A stretch of DNA of 64,000 bases, taken from NCBI RefSeq assembly GCF_029542785.1, contig NC_083372.1:620001-684000 (forward strand), given 5' to 3'. The DNA comes from Malassezia japonica. Taxonomy: Eukaryota; Basidiomycota; Malasseziomycetes; Malasseziales; Malasseziaceae. The translations under genes and the position numbers were made by a program. The notes below the pieces were generated by a model, which had not been told where the DNA came from, ran no database searches, and saw only the letters and a program-made list of their open reading frames with translations. Position 1 is the first letter of the stretch. Every line of letters begins with the position of its first letter. Below are positions 49,853 to 58,785 of the stretch, in pieces.

Positions 49853-52435
49853 TTAGGCAGTCTCGGCCTCGGCCGCCTCTTGGACGACGTCCTTCTCGAT
49901 CGTGTCCTCGGTCGCCTCCTCGGTCGCCTCCTCGGTCGCCTCCTCGGTTGCCTCCTCGACCATCTTATCCTTGTTCTTGCGTCCCTGGGGGTTCGACGAG
50001 AACTGGCGCTGGCCCTCGGGGTCGGATAGGTCCGTGTCAAAGAGGCGGAACGACAGCGCACTCTTCTCCTGCTTGTCGAGCATGAGGTTCACCGACGCAA
50101 TCGAGCGCCAAATAGGGTAGCACAGACGCACCGTGAGCTTGTGCCCATCGTGCTCACTGGGGTTAATATCCAAGATGTAGCTGCCCATTGGCGAGTTGCG
50201 GATCCGCTCGCCCACCGAGCCCGGCACCGACTCCAGGATGGGGTAGTACTGCTTGATAAAGAAGGCAAGGTCCGACAGCGTCGCCGGAATCACCACCTTG
50301 TCACTCACGTACGGGCGCATCGAGTGCAGCGAGTCCGACACCACACGCCAGCGGCAGGTCAACGTCGCCGAGACATTGTCACGGCGCGTCGCAGTGCCAT
50401 CCGTCGACTCGGCCGCCTGGCTAGCCTGCGTTGCCTTCGAGACAGACTCTTGACGGCCAAAGACCTTGACACCGCAGTTGAGCAGGCGCAGACGGATCGG
50501 GTTCAGCGTGGGGTGCACGCCCTGACCCGGCCCACCGCCGGCGACGATCGCACGCACCGAGCTCGAAGTGAGGTAGATGCTGCGCAGCGGCACCTGCTCG
50601 GCATTGCGTACGAGCAGGTTGCCGACCGGGAAGTCGTGCAGGCCGAACCACTCGATGCACGACTGGATCTCGACATTGTGGGGATTGACGTACGCAAACG
50701 GATCCTCACGGTACGGCATGCCGCCCGCACCGATCACGACACCCTCGGGCTGCGAACGCTTGCGGTTGGCCGCCTTGCGGTCCGAGACGTGCTTGTCGGC
50801 AGGCGCCTCGGCAGCTTCGCCCTCGGGCGTGGCCTCGGCGGTCGCGGGCTCGGCGGCGACGGCGGCCTCCGCCTCGGGCTCCGCCTCGGAGCGCGCGCGC
50901 TTTGCGGCGGGCTCCGAGGCATCCTCGGCGCTGCGCTTGTTGCTCATTTCCTCCGAGTACGCGGCCTGCATCGCACGCACCATACCCGGCGCCATCGACA
51001 CGGACTCCTCCGGCGTGGACTCCTTCTTGACGAGCGCCGCGACAAAGAAGCCGCCCGTGTTTTGCATGTGGGGATACACACGCACACAGTGCTCAATGTT
51101 CAGCTCCTTCTCGTCGCCATGGGGCCACAGGCTCGGCGCCACACGCGCCGCCAGCTCGGGATCGAGCGTCTGGAGCGCCTCGTGCGACTCGACCCAGGGG
51201 ATAGGCGGCAGCTTTGTCTCGTCCTCGGCGTCGTCCTTGGCCTCGTCGCCCTCGGCCTTGGCGTTCCGAGCCTCGTCCTCGGCGTCCTTGCCAAAGAGGT
51301 GCGCGCCGCGGCCCGGCGCGACCTTCCACGAGGTCATACCCGGGCGGCGCTTGAGCGCCGGGAGCATGTCCGAGCAGTCCACGAGCTCGACTTCGCCCTT
51401 GAAGTGGCGCAGCGCTGCGGCGACCACCGCCTCGTTCTCGATAGGGTTCAGCGAGCAGGTCGAGTACACCAGGCGGCCGCCCGCGCGGAGGAGCGTGAGG
51501 CCGCGAATCAAAATACGCGTCTGGAGCGAGTGCAGGCCGACGCCGTTTCCGGTTGTCCAGTCCTTCCAGATCGCGAGGTTCTTGCGGAGCGTGCCGTCGC
51601 CCGAGCACGGGACGTCGGCGAGAATCCTATCGTACTTGAGCTCGCGCTGGATGACATTGTCGGTCGCGCCCTCGCCCTTCCACGAGACCTGGACGTTTGG
51701 CAAGTTGCTTGCGTCCAGGTTCGTCACGCACAGGTTCGGCGACGGCAGGCGCTGCGCCTGGTGCACGAGCATATGTGCGCGCTTCGTGTCCGAGTCGTTT
51801 GCGACCACCGCGCCGAGCGGCATCGGGTTGAACGCGTCGGGCTGCGACGTCACCGGCGAGTGGATCGCCTCGATGAGCTGCGCGGTCTTGGAGCCCGGCG
51901 CGGCGCACATGTCGAGCACGAGGTGCTCTGGGCGCACGTCCAAGAACAACGGGGGAAGCATCGACACGGCCTCTTGGCGCGAGATCGAGCCGACGTCCGT
52001 CTCGTGCACGAGGAACTGCTGGAAGCGCTTGAATTCCGGCGACTTGCGCAGGACGTTCTTGCGCACGTCGAGGTGCCAGCCGAGGCCTTCGGGGTACCAT
52101 TCGAGCTGGCGGGGCGGCGCGATTTTTTCGCCCTCAAACTCGACGTTGCTCAGGAACGGCAGGTAAATGTTCTGCATCGCATCCAAGAGCTGGCGCGAGG
52201 TCGGCTTGCCGGACGTGATGCGGAACGTGGTAGGGAGCGGCGCGCGCATCGTCTCCAAAAAGGTGTCCCATTCTTCGCGCGGAAGAATCTCTTGGCCCAG
52301 GTAGTACGACTCAAACTTGGGGTTCGTCTGGTCGATAGCGGTGTATGCGCCATGGCGCTCGCCGTCGCCACGGTTCTGGCGTCCGCCGCGGCCGCGGCCG
52401 CGGCCACGGAACTTGCCCCTACCTCCTCGGCCCAT
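49853..52435 (-). CDS. NCL1: tRNA (cytosine-5) methyltransferase NCL1/TRM4 (NSUN2 family)
   Basis: Nuclear m5C methyltransferase acting on tRNA. 860 residues, no intron; yeast Ncl1 has 684, the excess being the low-complexity tail and inserts. The N-terminus is an RGG-rich tract (MGRGGRGKFRGRGRGRGGRQ). LDMCAAPGSKTAQLIEAIHS is the SAM-binding motif I. DVPCSGDGTLRKN (about residue 274) holds the motif IV cysteine, and VYSTCSLNPIENEAVVA (about 325) the motif VI catalytic cysteine. The C-terminus has four EEAT-type repeats encoded by a 12-bp minisatellite. It lies 159 bp from the tRNA-Gly gene, in convergent orientation; this need not be functional. Confidence 0.95.
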   Translation of the reverse strand: MGRGGRGKFRGRGRGRGGRQNRGDGERHGAYTAIDQTNPKFESYYLGQEILPREEWDTFLETMRAPLPTTFRITSGKPTSRQLLDAMQNIYLPFLSNVEFEGEKIAPPRQLEWYPEGLGWHLDVRKNVLRKSPEFKRFQQFLVHETDVGSISRQEAVSMLPPLFLDVRPEHLVLDMCAAPGSKTAQLIEAIHSPVTSQPDAFNPMPLGAVVANDSDTKRAHMLVHQAQRLPSPNLCVTNLDASNLPNVQVSWKGEGATDNVIQRELKYDRILADVPCSGDGTLRKNLAIWKDWTTGNGVGLHSLQTRILIRGLTLLRAGGRLVYSTCSLNPIENEAVVAAALRHFKGEVELVDCSDMLPALKRRPGMTSWKVAPGRGAHLFGKDAEDEARNAKAEGDEAKDDAEDETKLPPIPWVESHEALQTLDPELAARVAPSLWPHGDEKELNIEHCVRVYPHMQNTGGFFVAALVKKESTPEESVSMAPGMVRAMQAAYSEEMSNKRSAEDASEPAAKRARSEAEPEAEAAVAAEPATAEATPEGEAAEAPADKHVSDRKAANRKRSQPEGVVIGAGGMPYREDPFAYVNPHNVEIQSCIEWFGLHDFPVGNLLVRNAEQVPLRSIYLTSSSVRAIVAGGGPGQGVHPTLNPIRLRLLNCGVKVFGRQESVSKATQASQAAESTDGTATRRDNVSATLTCRWRVVSDSLHSMRPYVSDKVVIPATLSDLAFFIKQYYPILESVPGSVGERIRNSPMGSYILDINPSEHDGHKLTVRLCYPIWRSIASVNLMLDKQEKSALSFRLFDTDLSDPEGQRQFSSNPQGRKNKDKMVEEATEEATEEATEEATEDTIEKDVVQEAAEAETA
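49905..49952. repeat. 12-bp minisatellite, four units, in NCL1
   Basis: TCCTCGGTCGCC repeated at 49905-49916, 917-928, 929-940 and 941-952 (last with one change), coding for Glu-Ala-Thr-Glu repeats on the minus strand. Confidence 0.9.
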
Positions 52436-52464
52436 GCTGGTGAGATGCGAACCAAAATTTTCTC

Positions 52465-52470
52465 CACGTG
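52465..52470. promoter_or_regulatory. CACGTG between NCL1 and CDC26
   Basis: CACGTG in the 56-bp divergent gap between NCL1 (start 52435) and the CDC26-like gene (start 52492). Confidence 0.4.
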
Positions 52471-52491
52471 ACTCTCCTCCTGGTCGCGACC

Positions 52492-52680
52492 ATGATCCGT
52501 CGGCCGCCGACCGCGCTCTCGCTCACGAAGCAGGACGTTGAGGAGATGCGCAAGACGATGAACGAGCAAGCGACAAAGCACAGCGATGGCGAGGAGCGTG
52601 GCCGCGAGACCCGCGCGCCGCCGCAGCCCACACACGCGTCCACTCCCCATACCCGCCACGCTTCGGCCAGCCGCGACTAG
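52492..52680 (+). CDS. CDC26: CDC26-like subunit of the anaphase-promoting complex
   Basis: 62 residues. The N-terminus MIRRPPTALSLTKQDVEEM matches the pattern of Cdc26, whose short N-terminal peptide (M-L/I-R-R-x-P-T-x-x-x-L-x-x-x-D-I/V-E-E) threads through the TPR groove of APC6/Cdc16. The rest is polar and low complexity, as usual for this subunit. The ATG follows a CACGTG by 21 bp, supporting this start over an upstream ATG at 52468. Identification rests on the first about 20 residues only. Confidence 0.65.
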   Translation: MIRRPPTALSLTKQDVEEMRKTMNEQATKHSDGEERGRETRAPPQPTHASTPHTRHASASRD

Positions 52681-52860
52681 CGCGCAATGTACTCTAGGAG
52701 CATGCTGCCTGTGCTCACTGTAGCTCCGTCTGCCGCTGCCATGCGCATGCAGCGCGGCGGCCGGGGCATGGTAACATGCCGCCAACATACCCAATACCCT
52801 AGTAGGCCCCTCTCGATAGTCACGCACGCGCCACGCGACGCCGTAGCCGCTCCCTCCTCG

Positions 52861-54435
52861 ATGGATTCCGCGGAGACGCACCGGCTGCGGCCGTATCACC
52901 AGCCGCGCGATGAGCTGTCCTTTGTCGCGACTGCACCTATGCTGAATGCGACGCGCGCGCCGGGCAGCGAGGCGGCATCGGCGTCCGTGCGTGGCGTCGA
53001 CAGTGCGCCGTCGATGGCGCTGCCCCATGCGGCGAAGAACCGCTACCTCTCGAGTGACCCTGATATGGCGTCGTTTGGCGGTTCCGAGCGCCTGTCCGCC
53101 GGTGTTGTGGTCAAAGGCCTCGCTGTGAGTGCCGCGCTGCAGTTTACGAGCACCTGCCTCGCGATGCCGTTCGAGGTCGGGAAACTGCTTCTCCAGGTGC
53201 AATGGGTGCCGAAGGAGCAGGTCTGGGAGAAGATGCACGCCTCAGGCAAAGGCGCCGCCCCCCGCCCCCCCCCAATTGAGATGGAAGAGGACCCCTGGTC
53301 GGACGAGCGGGGATGGGACGAGGCGGATGCTGAGGCGGACGACGACGCGGATCCGGATACCTACTTCCGCGACATGTCTGCCCCCGCGTCGGACAAGAAG
53401 CAGACGAGCTCGCGTCGGACTGACGACCAGGGCTACGTGATGCGCAGCGGCGTCGACGATGGCGACGCCCGCCCTGAATACGTCATGCCGCTCGTCGTGA
53501 AAGGCGGCGTGTGGGAGATGATCAAGACGCTTGCGCGCAGCAGGGAGGGCTGGATGGCGCTGTGGAAAGGCACGCTCACCACCTTTTTGCTCGACGTGTC
53601 GACCAACACGATCCAGCCACTGATCTCGGGCTTCTTTTCGCTGTTTGCGCCGACGGCGATGAACCCGATGCCGATCGCCTTCTCGCCCAAGCCTGTGACG
53701 ACGCTGACGATGCTCATGGTCTCGCACCTGGTGACCGGTGTGCTGCTCTCGCCGCTCGACCTGGTGCGCACGCGCCTCGTCGCGCAGTCGACGCTCCCGA
53801 TGCACCGCAAGTACCCCGGCCCTCTGACCGCCTTGCGCACGATCCTCCGCGAAGAGGGGGGATGGCGCACGACCTACTTCCACCCCACGCTGCTCGTTCC
53901 CACTGTGCTGGACTATCTGCTGCGCCCCCTGTTGACGCTCGGCTCGCCCCTGCTTATTGAGAACGTGCTGCACCTCGACCCCAGCTCTGTGCCGGTGTCG
54001 TACGCGCTCGCCGAGCTCGTCCTGTCGACGCTCTCGCTGTGCATCACGCTCCCGGTCGAGACGGTGCGCCGCCGCCTGCAGCTGCAGTACCACGAGCCAC
54101 TGCGCCCCGCGCGTGTCGGCGGCCTGCCCCCGGTGCGCCACGCGAACACCGCGCGCTGCGGCCTGCGGACGTGCGTCGAGACGCGCCCTGCGCCGTATTC
54201 CGGCGTGTTTGACGCGGTGTACCGCATCATTACCGAAGAGACGTCGATCGTGTCGTACGTGCGGCACCGCAGCGACGTGCCCAAGACGTTGGTCGAGCGC
54301 GTCTACAGCTCGCTCGGCGGCCTGCGCAACCTCTTCCGCGGTTTCGGTATGGGCTTTACGGCGAACCTCTTGGTCTTTGTGCTGACACTCGTCACCGGCG
54401 AGCGCCAGTCGGGGACGGGATGGACCGAGATGTAG
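52861..54435 (+). CDS. UGO1: Mitochondrial outer-membrane fusion protein UGO1-like (carrier fold)
   Basis: Modified mitochondrial-carrier-family protein that in yeast links Fzo1 and Mgm1 during fusion. 524 residues from ATG 52861 (LRPYHQPRDELSF near the start). The frame is open to an ATG at 52687, but the extra sequence looks non-coding. The carrier-like segments include LAMPFEVGKLLLQVQWVPKE, MVSHLVTGVLLSPLDLVRTR and LSTLSLCITLPVETVRRRLQ, each with the PxxxxR/K-type signature partly conserved. An acidic insert of about 60 residues (DPWSDERGWDEADAEADDDA) lies in the first loop. The stop codon abuts the ALG2 stop with no base between. Confidence 0.8.
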   Translation: MDSAETHRLRPYHQPRDELSFVATAPMLNATRAPGSEAASASVRGVDSAPSMALPHAAKNRYLSSDPDMASFGGSERLSAGVVVKGLAVSAALQFTSTCLAMPFEVGKLLLQVQWVPKEQVWEKMHASGKGAAPRPPPIEMEEDPWSDERGWDEADAEADDDADPDTYFRDMSAPASDKKQTSSRRTDDQGYVMRSGVDDGDARPEYVMPLVVKGGVWEMIKTLARSREGWMALWKGTLTTFLLDVSTNTIQPLISGFFSLFAPTAMNPMPIAFSPKPVTTLTMLMVSHLVTGVLLSPLDLVRTRLVAQSTLPMHRKYPGPLTALRTILREEGGWRTTYFHPTLLVPTVLDYLLRPLLTLGSPLLIENVLHLDPSSVPVSYALAELVLSTLSLCITLPVETVRRRLQLQYHEPLRPARVGGLPPVRHANTARCGLRTCVETRPAPYSGVFDAVYRIITEETSIVSYVRHRSDVPKTLVERVYSSLGGLRNLFRGFGMGFTANLLVFVLTLVTGERQSGTGWTEM

Positions 54436-56025
54436 CTACCAATAGCACAGCGCCAGATACAGCACCAGCGCAATGCCCGCTCCCAGCAGCGCGGCTATGA
54501 CGAGCACAAGGACCAGCGCACGCGCACGCTCCGGCAGCGACACGGCTGCCTGTTTGCCGAGCGCATCGACGTCCTTTTCCAGTGCAGCGCCCATCGCACG
54601 CACGGAGAAAACGTCGGCCACGCGGCGCTTGGCGTTGGACGCGATGCGGTTCACCGTCGGCGTGTCCCAGCCGAGGATCGTCGAGCAGCACTCGGCCCAC
54701 TCGCCGGGGTCAGGGCGGCGCAGGAAACCGGTGGCGTCTTGCGCGCGCGGCTCGCCGTCCGCGTCGAGGTCCGCGTCGACGACGGTTTCGAGCGGCCCGC
54801 CGGTATTCGTCGCAATGACCGGCACGCCGCATGCCATCGCCTCGAGCGGCACGATGCCAAAATGCTCGTTCGTCGGCGTGTACAGCAGCCCGTACACGGT
54901 GGGGCTCAGGAGAAGCGCGTGCAGAAGCGGCCCTGGGAACGACGGGAAAAAGACGACGGCCGCATTCAGCACCGCGCTCACCGACGGCGGCGACATCGGC
55001 GGCTCGTACTGCGGCTGGTTGCACCAAACGGTGACGTGCGGCAGGCCGAGGCGCGTCGCCTGCGCCTGGAGCGCGCCGAGCGTCGTGATGTTGTCCTGCA
55101 CGCGGCGGTCGTAGCCTCCCGCACAGATCAGGCGCAGCTGCTTGTCGCCCGAGACGCGGCGCAGGCGCGCAAACGCCTCGACCGCCAGCGCGACGTTCTT
55201 CTTAGCCTCGAAGCGGTTGATCGACACAAAGGTCGGCCGATCGCGCACGCCCAGCACCTTGCTCACCACCGTGTGGTTCTGTGTTTTGAGGCTGCCGGTA
55301 TCCTTGGCCTCGTACTCGACCACGGCACGCGAGACGTGCATCGCATCGTACGCGTTGTCGTCTACACCCGGATACACGACGTGAGGCACGCGGCCCAGTC
55401 GCGGAAAGGTACGCTGAAAGTGCTTCGAGGTAAACTGCGAGTTGGCGACAATTATGTCGGCAAACGCGGTCGTCACCTCCTCGAGCAGGTCGAGCGGCAG
55501 ACGGTACATGCTGCGGACGAGCGCAGCGAGCCCTTGCGTTCCCCGCTGCTGGGCGAGCGACGCGCTGATCTCCTTATCCGGAAAGTGGCAGTAGTACAGT
55601 ACGCGGCGCGCACAGAGCAGCTTTAAAAATGGAATAGCGAGTGGCAGCTGATCAATGATAAAGACATCCGGGAGATCCGACGGGTGGACGCTGCTGAGCG
55701 CCGCGTACAGCGCCGGGGCGTTCTTCGCGAGCGCCGCGCCGTGCGCCGCACAAAACACCTGGAACACGAGCGAGAGTTGCTGCAGCATGGCCATCGGTAG
55801 GTGGAACTTGTGAAAGATGGAACGGGGGACGCACGTCTGGGCGTGCACCACCTGGAGTGTGCCGTCGTACGTCGGCTCAAATGCGTGCTTGGCATCGTAG
55901 TGAGACGTGATAACAGAAACCTTGTGCCCGGACTCCTGAAGACTCACGGCAGCATCCACCACGAGCCGCTCCGCGCCGCCGATACCCAGATCGGGGTGCA
56001 CAAAGGCCACACTCGGCTTCGGCAT
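54436..56025 (-). CDS. ALG2: Alpha-1,3/1,6-mannosyltransferase ALG2
   Basis: GT4 glycosyltransferase adding the second and third mannose to the dolichol-linked oligosaccharide on the cytosolic ER face. 529 residues from ATG 56025, no intron. The N-terminal domain has FVHPDLGIGGAERLVVDAAV. Other family motifs: LYYCHFPDKEIS (here VLYYCHFPD), SINRFEAKKNVALAVEAF, and TPTNEHFGIVPLEAMACGVP followed by VIATNTGGPLETV with the EX7E glutamates. A C-terminal hydrophobic helix (ALVLVLVIAALLGAGIALVL) anchors it in the membrane. It is convergent with UGO1 and divergent from the next gene. Confidence 0.95.
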   Translation of the reverse strand: MPKPSVAFVHPDLGIGGAERLVVDAAVSLQESGHKVSVITSHYDAKHAFEPTYDGTLQVVHAQTCVPRSIFHKFHLPMAMLQQLSLVFQVFCAAHGAALAKNAPALYAALSSVHPSDLPDVFIIDQLPLAIPFLKLLCARRVLYYCHFPDKEISASLAQQRGTQGLAALVRSMYRLPLDLLEEVTTAFADIIVANSQFTSKHFQRTFPRLGRVPHVVYPGVDDNAYDAMHVSRAVVEYEAKDTGSLKTQNHTVVSKVLGVRDRPTFVSINRFEAKKNVALAVEAFARLRRVSGDKQLRLICAGGYDRRVQDNITTLGALQAQATRLGLPHVTVWCNQPQYEPPMSPPSVSAVLNAAVVFFPSFPGPLLHALLLSPTVYGLLYTPTNEHFGIVPLEAMACGVPVIATNTGGPLETVVDADLDADGEPRAQDATGFLRRPDPGEWAECCSTILGWDTPTVNRIASNAKRRVADVFSVRAMGAALEKDVDALGKQAAVSLPERARALVLVLVIAALLGAGIALVLYLALCYW

Positions 56026-56054
56026 GGCGGTCCAGCAGCAACCGTGCGCACGAG

Positions 56055-56060
56055 CACGTG
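56055..56060. promoter_or_regulatory. CACGTG upstream of the coiled-coil gene
   Basis: CACGTG in the 76-bp divergent gap between ALG2 (start 56025) and the gene at 56102. Confidence 0.4.
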
Positions 56061-56101
56061 ACCTACGCGTGCCCGACGCGTCTCGCTTGGCAACACGCAC
56101 G

Positions 56102-57616
56102 ATGGCCGCGATGCGGCTGGGGTCGCTTTCTCTTCCTGCGTCGGAGGAGGAGAGGATGCGTGCGAGTATCCAGAAAGAGCTTGATATGTACCTCCAGCCT
56201 GCGGATCATGTCCCCTCCAGCTCGTTTTTGCAGGAAAACAGTTTAAAGCACAGCACAACACGGGGCGACTACGCCCGCCGCCTCCAGCTGCGGCGCTCGA
56301 TGCCGTACTCGGACGAGTCGGAGGTGTCGGACGACGACCAGGCCGGGCGCATGTTTTCCGAGTCGACCGGAAACCACACCCTGTTCCTCGCGACGCCGCG
56401 CGGCAAGGGCCAGCGCCAGGCGCGGCATCCGCGCCCGCCGCTCAGCCGCTTCACAAAAGAGCACCTGAATATCTCGCGCATCGCTCGCGTCGAGGACGCC
56501 GCCGACGAGGAGGCGCCGCCGAAGCGCGCACCGCCGAAGCGCACGCCGCCGAAGCGCGCGCCGAGCCCGCAGAGCAGCCGGCACTCGAGCGCCGAGACCA
56601 AGGTGAACAGCGACGAGGGCACGCCGCACGTCCCGGAAAACGTGCGCTGGGTCGAGCAGCAGCTGCGTGCGCTCACCTCCTATATCCACGACATGGAGCA
56701 GAAGCTCGCGCAGGTCGGCTCGGGCGCTGCCGCCGACACGCTTGGGGAGCGCGTCGCACGGCTCGAGGGAGCGCTGCGTGCGCAAGAAGACGAGCTCAAG
56801 CAACTCTCGCACACGTTCTACGAGCACGAGGCGCAGTGCATGCCGGGGCGCCTCGAGTCCGCCGTGCACCAGCTCGCTGCGCGTCTTGACCGGATGGAGC
56901 CCCGCAGCCCTCGTGCCGAGCACCAAGCGCCACGCCCTGCTCCCACCGAGACAGTCGACGTGGACGCTAGCATCGCGCGCCTCTACGACGAGCTCGCGCG
57001 CATCTCGCACGCGCTGGGGCAGATGCAGTCTGCGCATGCCCCGCGTGGGACGCGGCCTGCTGCGCCCCTTACGCCGCCGTACGAGAAGGAACACAGCATG
57101 TACGCGCCGCGCGTGCCCTCAAACGACCCTATACCCCGTGCGCCTGCCGACGATCTCGCGCCGGCGCACGAGCGGTACGAGCAAATCTGCCGCATGGTCG
57201 CCGACCTGATGGGCCTCGCGCCGGGCGCCGAGCCGAGCTTCCGGCGCACGCGCAGGGACCGTACGCGCGCCAGCATCAAGCAGCGCGAGGCGGCCGAGGT
57301 GTCTGCCGAAATGCTGCTGCGCCGCCTGAACGAGGTTCCGGCGCCCCGCCTGTCGTCTGTCGAGCTGAGCGTGCTCGAGCAGGTCTTTGATCAGCACTGC
57401 CGCGACTTTGTGCGGCAGCGGCAGATCTACTCCGAGATGGCCGACGACCTGAAGCGCCTCGAGCCGGGGATGGACCGCAAAATGCGCCGCGCCCTCACGC
57501 AGAGCGTCCACAACTCAATCGACGCTCTCGAGGCCGAGGCGACGCGCCTGAACGAGCTCCATGCGCACCTTGCGCGCCACGGCCGTACGGCGCGCTACGA
57601 TGTACATGGTTCGTAA
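56102..57616 (+). CDS. Coiled-coil protein of unknown function
   Basis: 504 residues, no intron; I do not recognise the family. The N-terminal 130 residues are polar, with SEVSDDDQAGRMFSE and a basic PPKRAPPKRTPPKRAP triple repeat. Residues about 175-260 (VRWVEQQLRALTSYIHDMEQ, LGERVARLEGALRAQEDELK) and about 265-320 (LESAVHQLAARLDRME, IARLYDELARISHALGQMQ) form heptad-rich coiled coils. A C-terminal helical domain from about 360 (ERYEQICRMVADLMGL) to the end has conserved-looking charged helices, including VLEQVFDQHCRDFVRQRQIY. The layout recalls spindle-pole or cytoskeletal adaptor proteins, but that is only analogy. Codon use looks like that of its neighbours. Confidence 0.75.
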   Translation: MAAMRLGSLSLPASEEERMRASIQKELDMYLQPADHVPSSSFLQENSLKHSTTRGDYARRLQLRRSMPYSDESEVSDDDQAGRMFSESTGNHTLFLATPRGKGQRQARHPRPPLSRFTKEHLNISRIARVEDAADEEAPPKRAPPKRTPPKRAPSPQSSRHSSAETKVNSDEGTPHVPENVRWVEQQLRALTSYIHDMEQKLAQVGSGAAADTLGERVARLEGALRAQEDELKQLSHTFYEHEAQCMPGRLESAVHQLAARLDRMEPRSPRAEHQAPRPAPTETVDVDASIARLYDELARISHALGQMQSAHAPRGTRPAAPLTPPYEKEHSMYAPRVPSNDPIPRAPADDLAPAHERYEQICRMVADLMGLAPGAEPSFRRTRRDRTRASIKQREAAEVSAEMLLRRLNEVPAPRLSSVELSVLEQVFDQHCRDFVRQRQIYSEMADDLKRLEPGMDRKMRRALTQSVHNSIDALEAEATRLNELHAHLARHGRTARYDVHGS

Positions 57617-57636
57617 CGTAGAATGTATACGGGTAT

Positions 57637-58194
57637 CTATGCGTTGCGCTGGATCTTGTCCAGCATGACTTCCATCCGCGCGCCAAGATCGGGCTGGCCA
57701 CGCGCGCGGCCTTTGGCGCTGGGGCTCTTTTTGTTCCACAGCGCACGGCGCGCCTCGCGCTCCTGCATGGCCTGCTCGGCCGTGCGCTTTGGCCCCTCGG
57801 CCTTGGGCTCCTTTTTCTTAGGGGGGGCGTGGAAATAGGGCAGCTTTTTCTTCGTGGGGCGCTCGGCGGTGGCGCGTGGCCGCTCGTCCTTCTTTTCCAC
57901 CTGCTCCAAGAGGTCGTCAGCAGGGTCCTCTGGGGCAAAGCGGCCGAGGTCCTGCGTCTCTTCCGGCTCGGGCATCTCGGCCGGCGCGCCTTCACGCTCG
58001 AGCAGCTTGTTGTAGGCTTTTTTGACCTTGGCTTTATGAATGAGATCCGCCTTGAGCTTCTTTGCGCGGCCGATGTATGCACCGCTCGGCACATTCGTAG
58101 CGCCGACAGAGAATCCACCGCGGGGACGCTGGCCTTGCGGCGCGCGCGTCCGGTGCTTCACCACACTGCGCTTGTGTCCGTCGAGTCGCGCCAT
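57637..58194 (-). CDS. FYV7: FYV7-like rRNA-processing protein
   Basis: 185 residues, no intron, strongly basic and Lys/Glu-rich, with a basic N-terminus (RLDGHKRSVVKHRTRAPQGQ). KADLIHKAKVKKAYNKLL and the C-terminal GQPDLGARMEVMLDKIQ match the pattern of Fyv7, a small-subunit processome-associated factor for 18S rRNA (yeast ends GQP.MG.KIE.LL.KI). The match is to short motifs from memory, so family assignment is moderate. It converges on the coiled-coil gene with 20 bp between stops and diverges from SUI1. Confidence 0.65.
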   Translation of the reverse strand: MARLDGHKRSVVKHRTRAPQGQRPRGGFSVGATNVPSGAYIGRAKKLKADLIHKAKVKKAYNKLLEREGAPAEMPEPEETQDLGRFAPEDPADDLLEQVEKKDERPRATAERPTKKKLPYFHAPPKKKEPKAEGPKRTAEQAMQEREARRALWNKKSPSAKGRARGQPDLGARMEVMLDKIQRNA

Positions 58195-58210
58195 GGCGGA
58201 GAGCGAATGT

Positions 58211-58216
58211 CACGTG
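58211..58216. promoter_or_regulatory. CACGTG between FYV7 and SUI1
   Basis: GTCACGTGAC palindrome in the 104-bp divergent gap between FYV7 (start 58194) and SUI1 (start 58299). Confidence 0.4.
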
Positions 58217-58298
58217 ACATACCAGTGGACGTCGTCACCGCCTTTTGTAGCGTCTTCGCATCTCCCCGAGTGAAGCAGTAACACACCCCAGACAGCTT

Positions 58299-58785
58299 AT
58301 GAGCATTCAGAACTTGGCCAGCTACGGTATGTATCGTGGCAATGCGAGTTGAGCATGCTGCGATGCGGGAACAGTTGCTGACCAATATGCAGACCCCTTC
58401 GCGGACGTTGGCGAAGACCAACCCATTGCTGAGGAAATTGTGGAAGAGAAGAAGAAGCCTTCCCAGGTTCAGAACTACGTCCACATCCGTATTCAGCAGC
58501 GCAACGGTCGTAAGACGCTGACCACGCTCCAGGGTCTCCCGAAGGGTAAGTGGCGTGATGTTTCTGACGACAGAGTATGACCCCAAGAAGCTGCTGAAGG
58601 CTTTCAAGAAGGAGTTTGCTTGCAACGGCACGCTCGTTGAGGACGAGGAGCTCGGCCAGGTTATCCAGCTTCAGGGTGACCAGCGCCAGAAGATCTCGAT
58701 GTTCCTGTACGTTCTTTTTTTTACGGCTGACCACAGGATTGAGGAGGGCATTCCCAAGCAGGACGTCAAGGTGCACGGTTTCTAA
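58299..58785 (+). CDS. SUI1: Translation initiation factor eIF1 (SUI1)
   Basis: Monitors start-codon selection in the 43S complex. Exons 58299-58326, 58393-58545, 58574-58706 and 58737-58785 give 120 residues. Introns are 66, 28 and 30 nt; the first is among the longest in the window. The spliced protein reads MSIQNLASYDPFADVGEDQP ... NYVHIRIQQRNGRKTLTTLQ, GLPKEYDPKKLL, ACNGTLVEDEELGQVIQLQG and ends KVHGF, matching the SUI1 fold throughout. It is about 10 residues longer than yeast because of an EEKKKPSQ insert. Confidence 0.96.
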
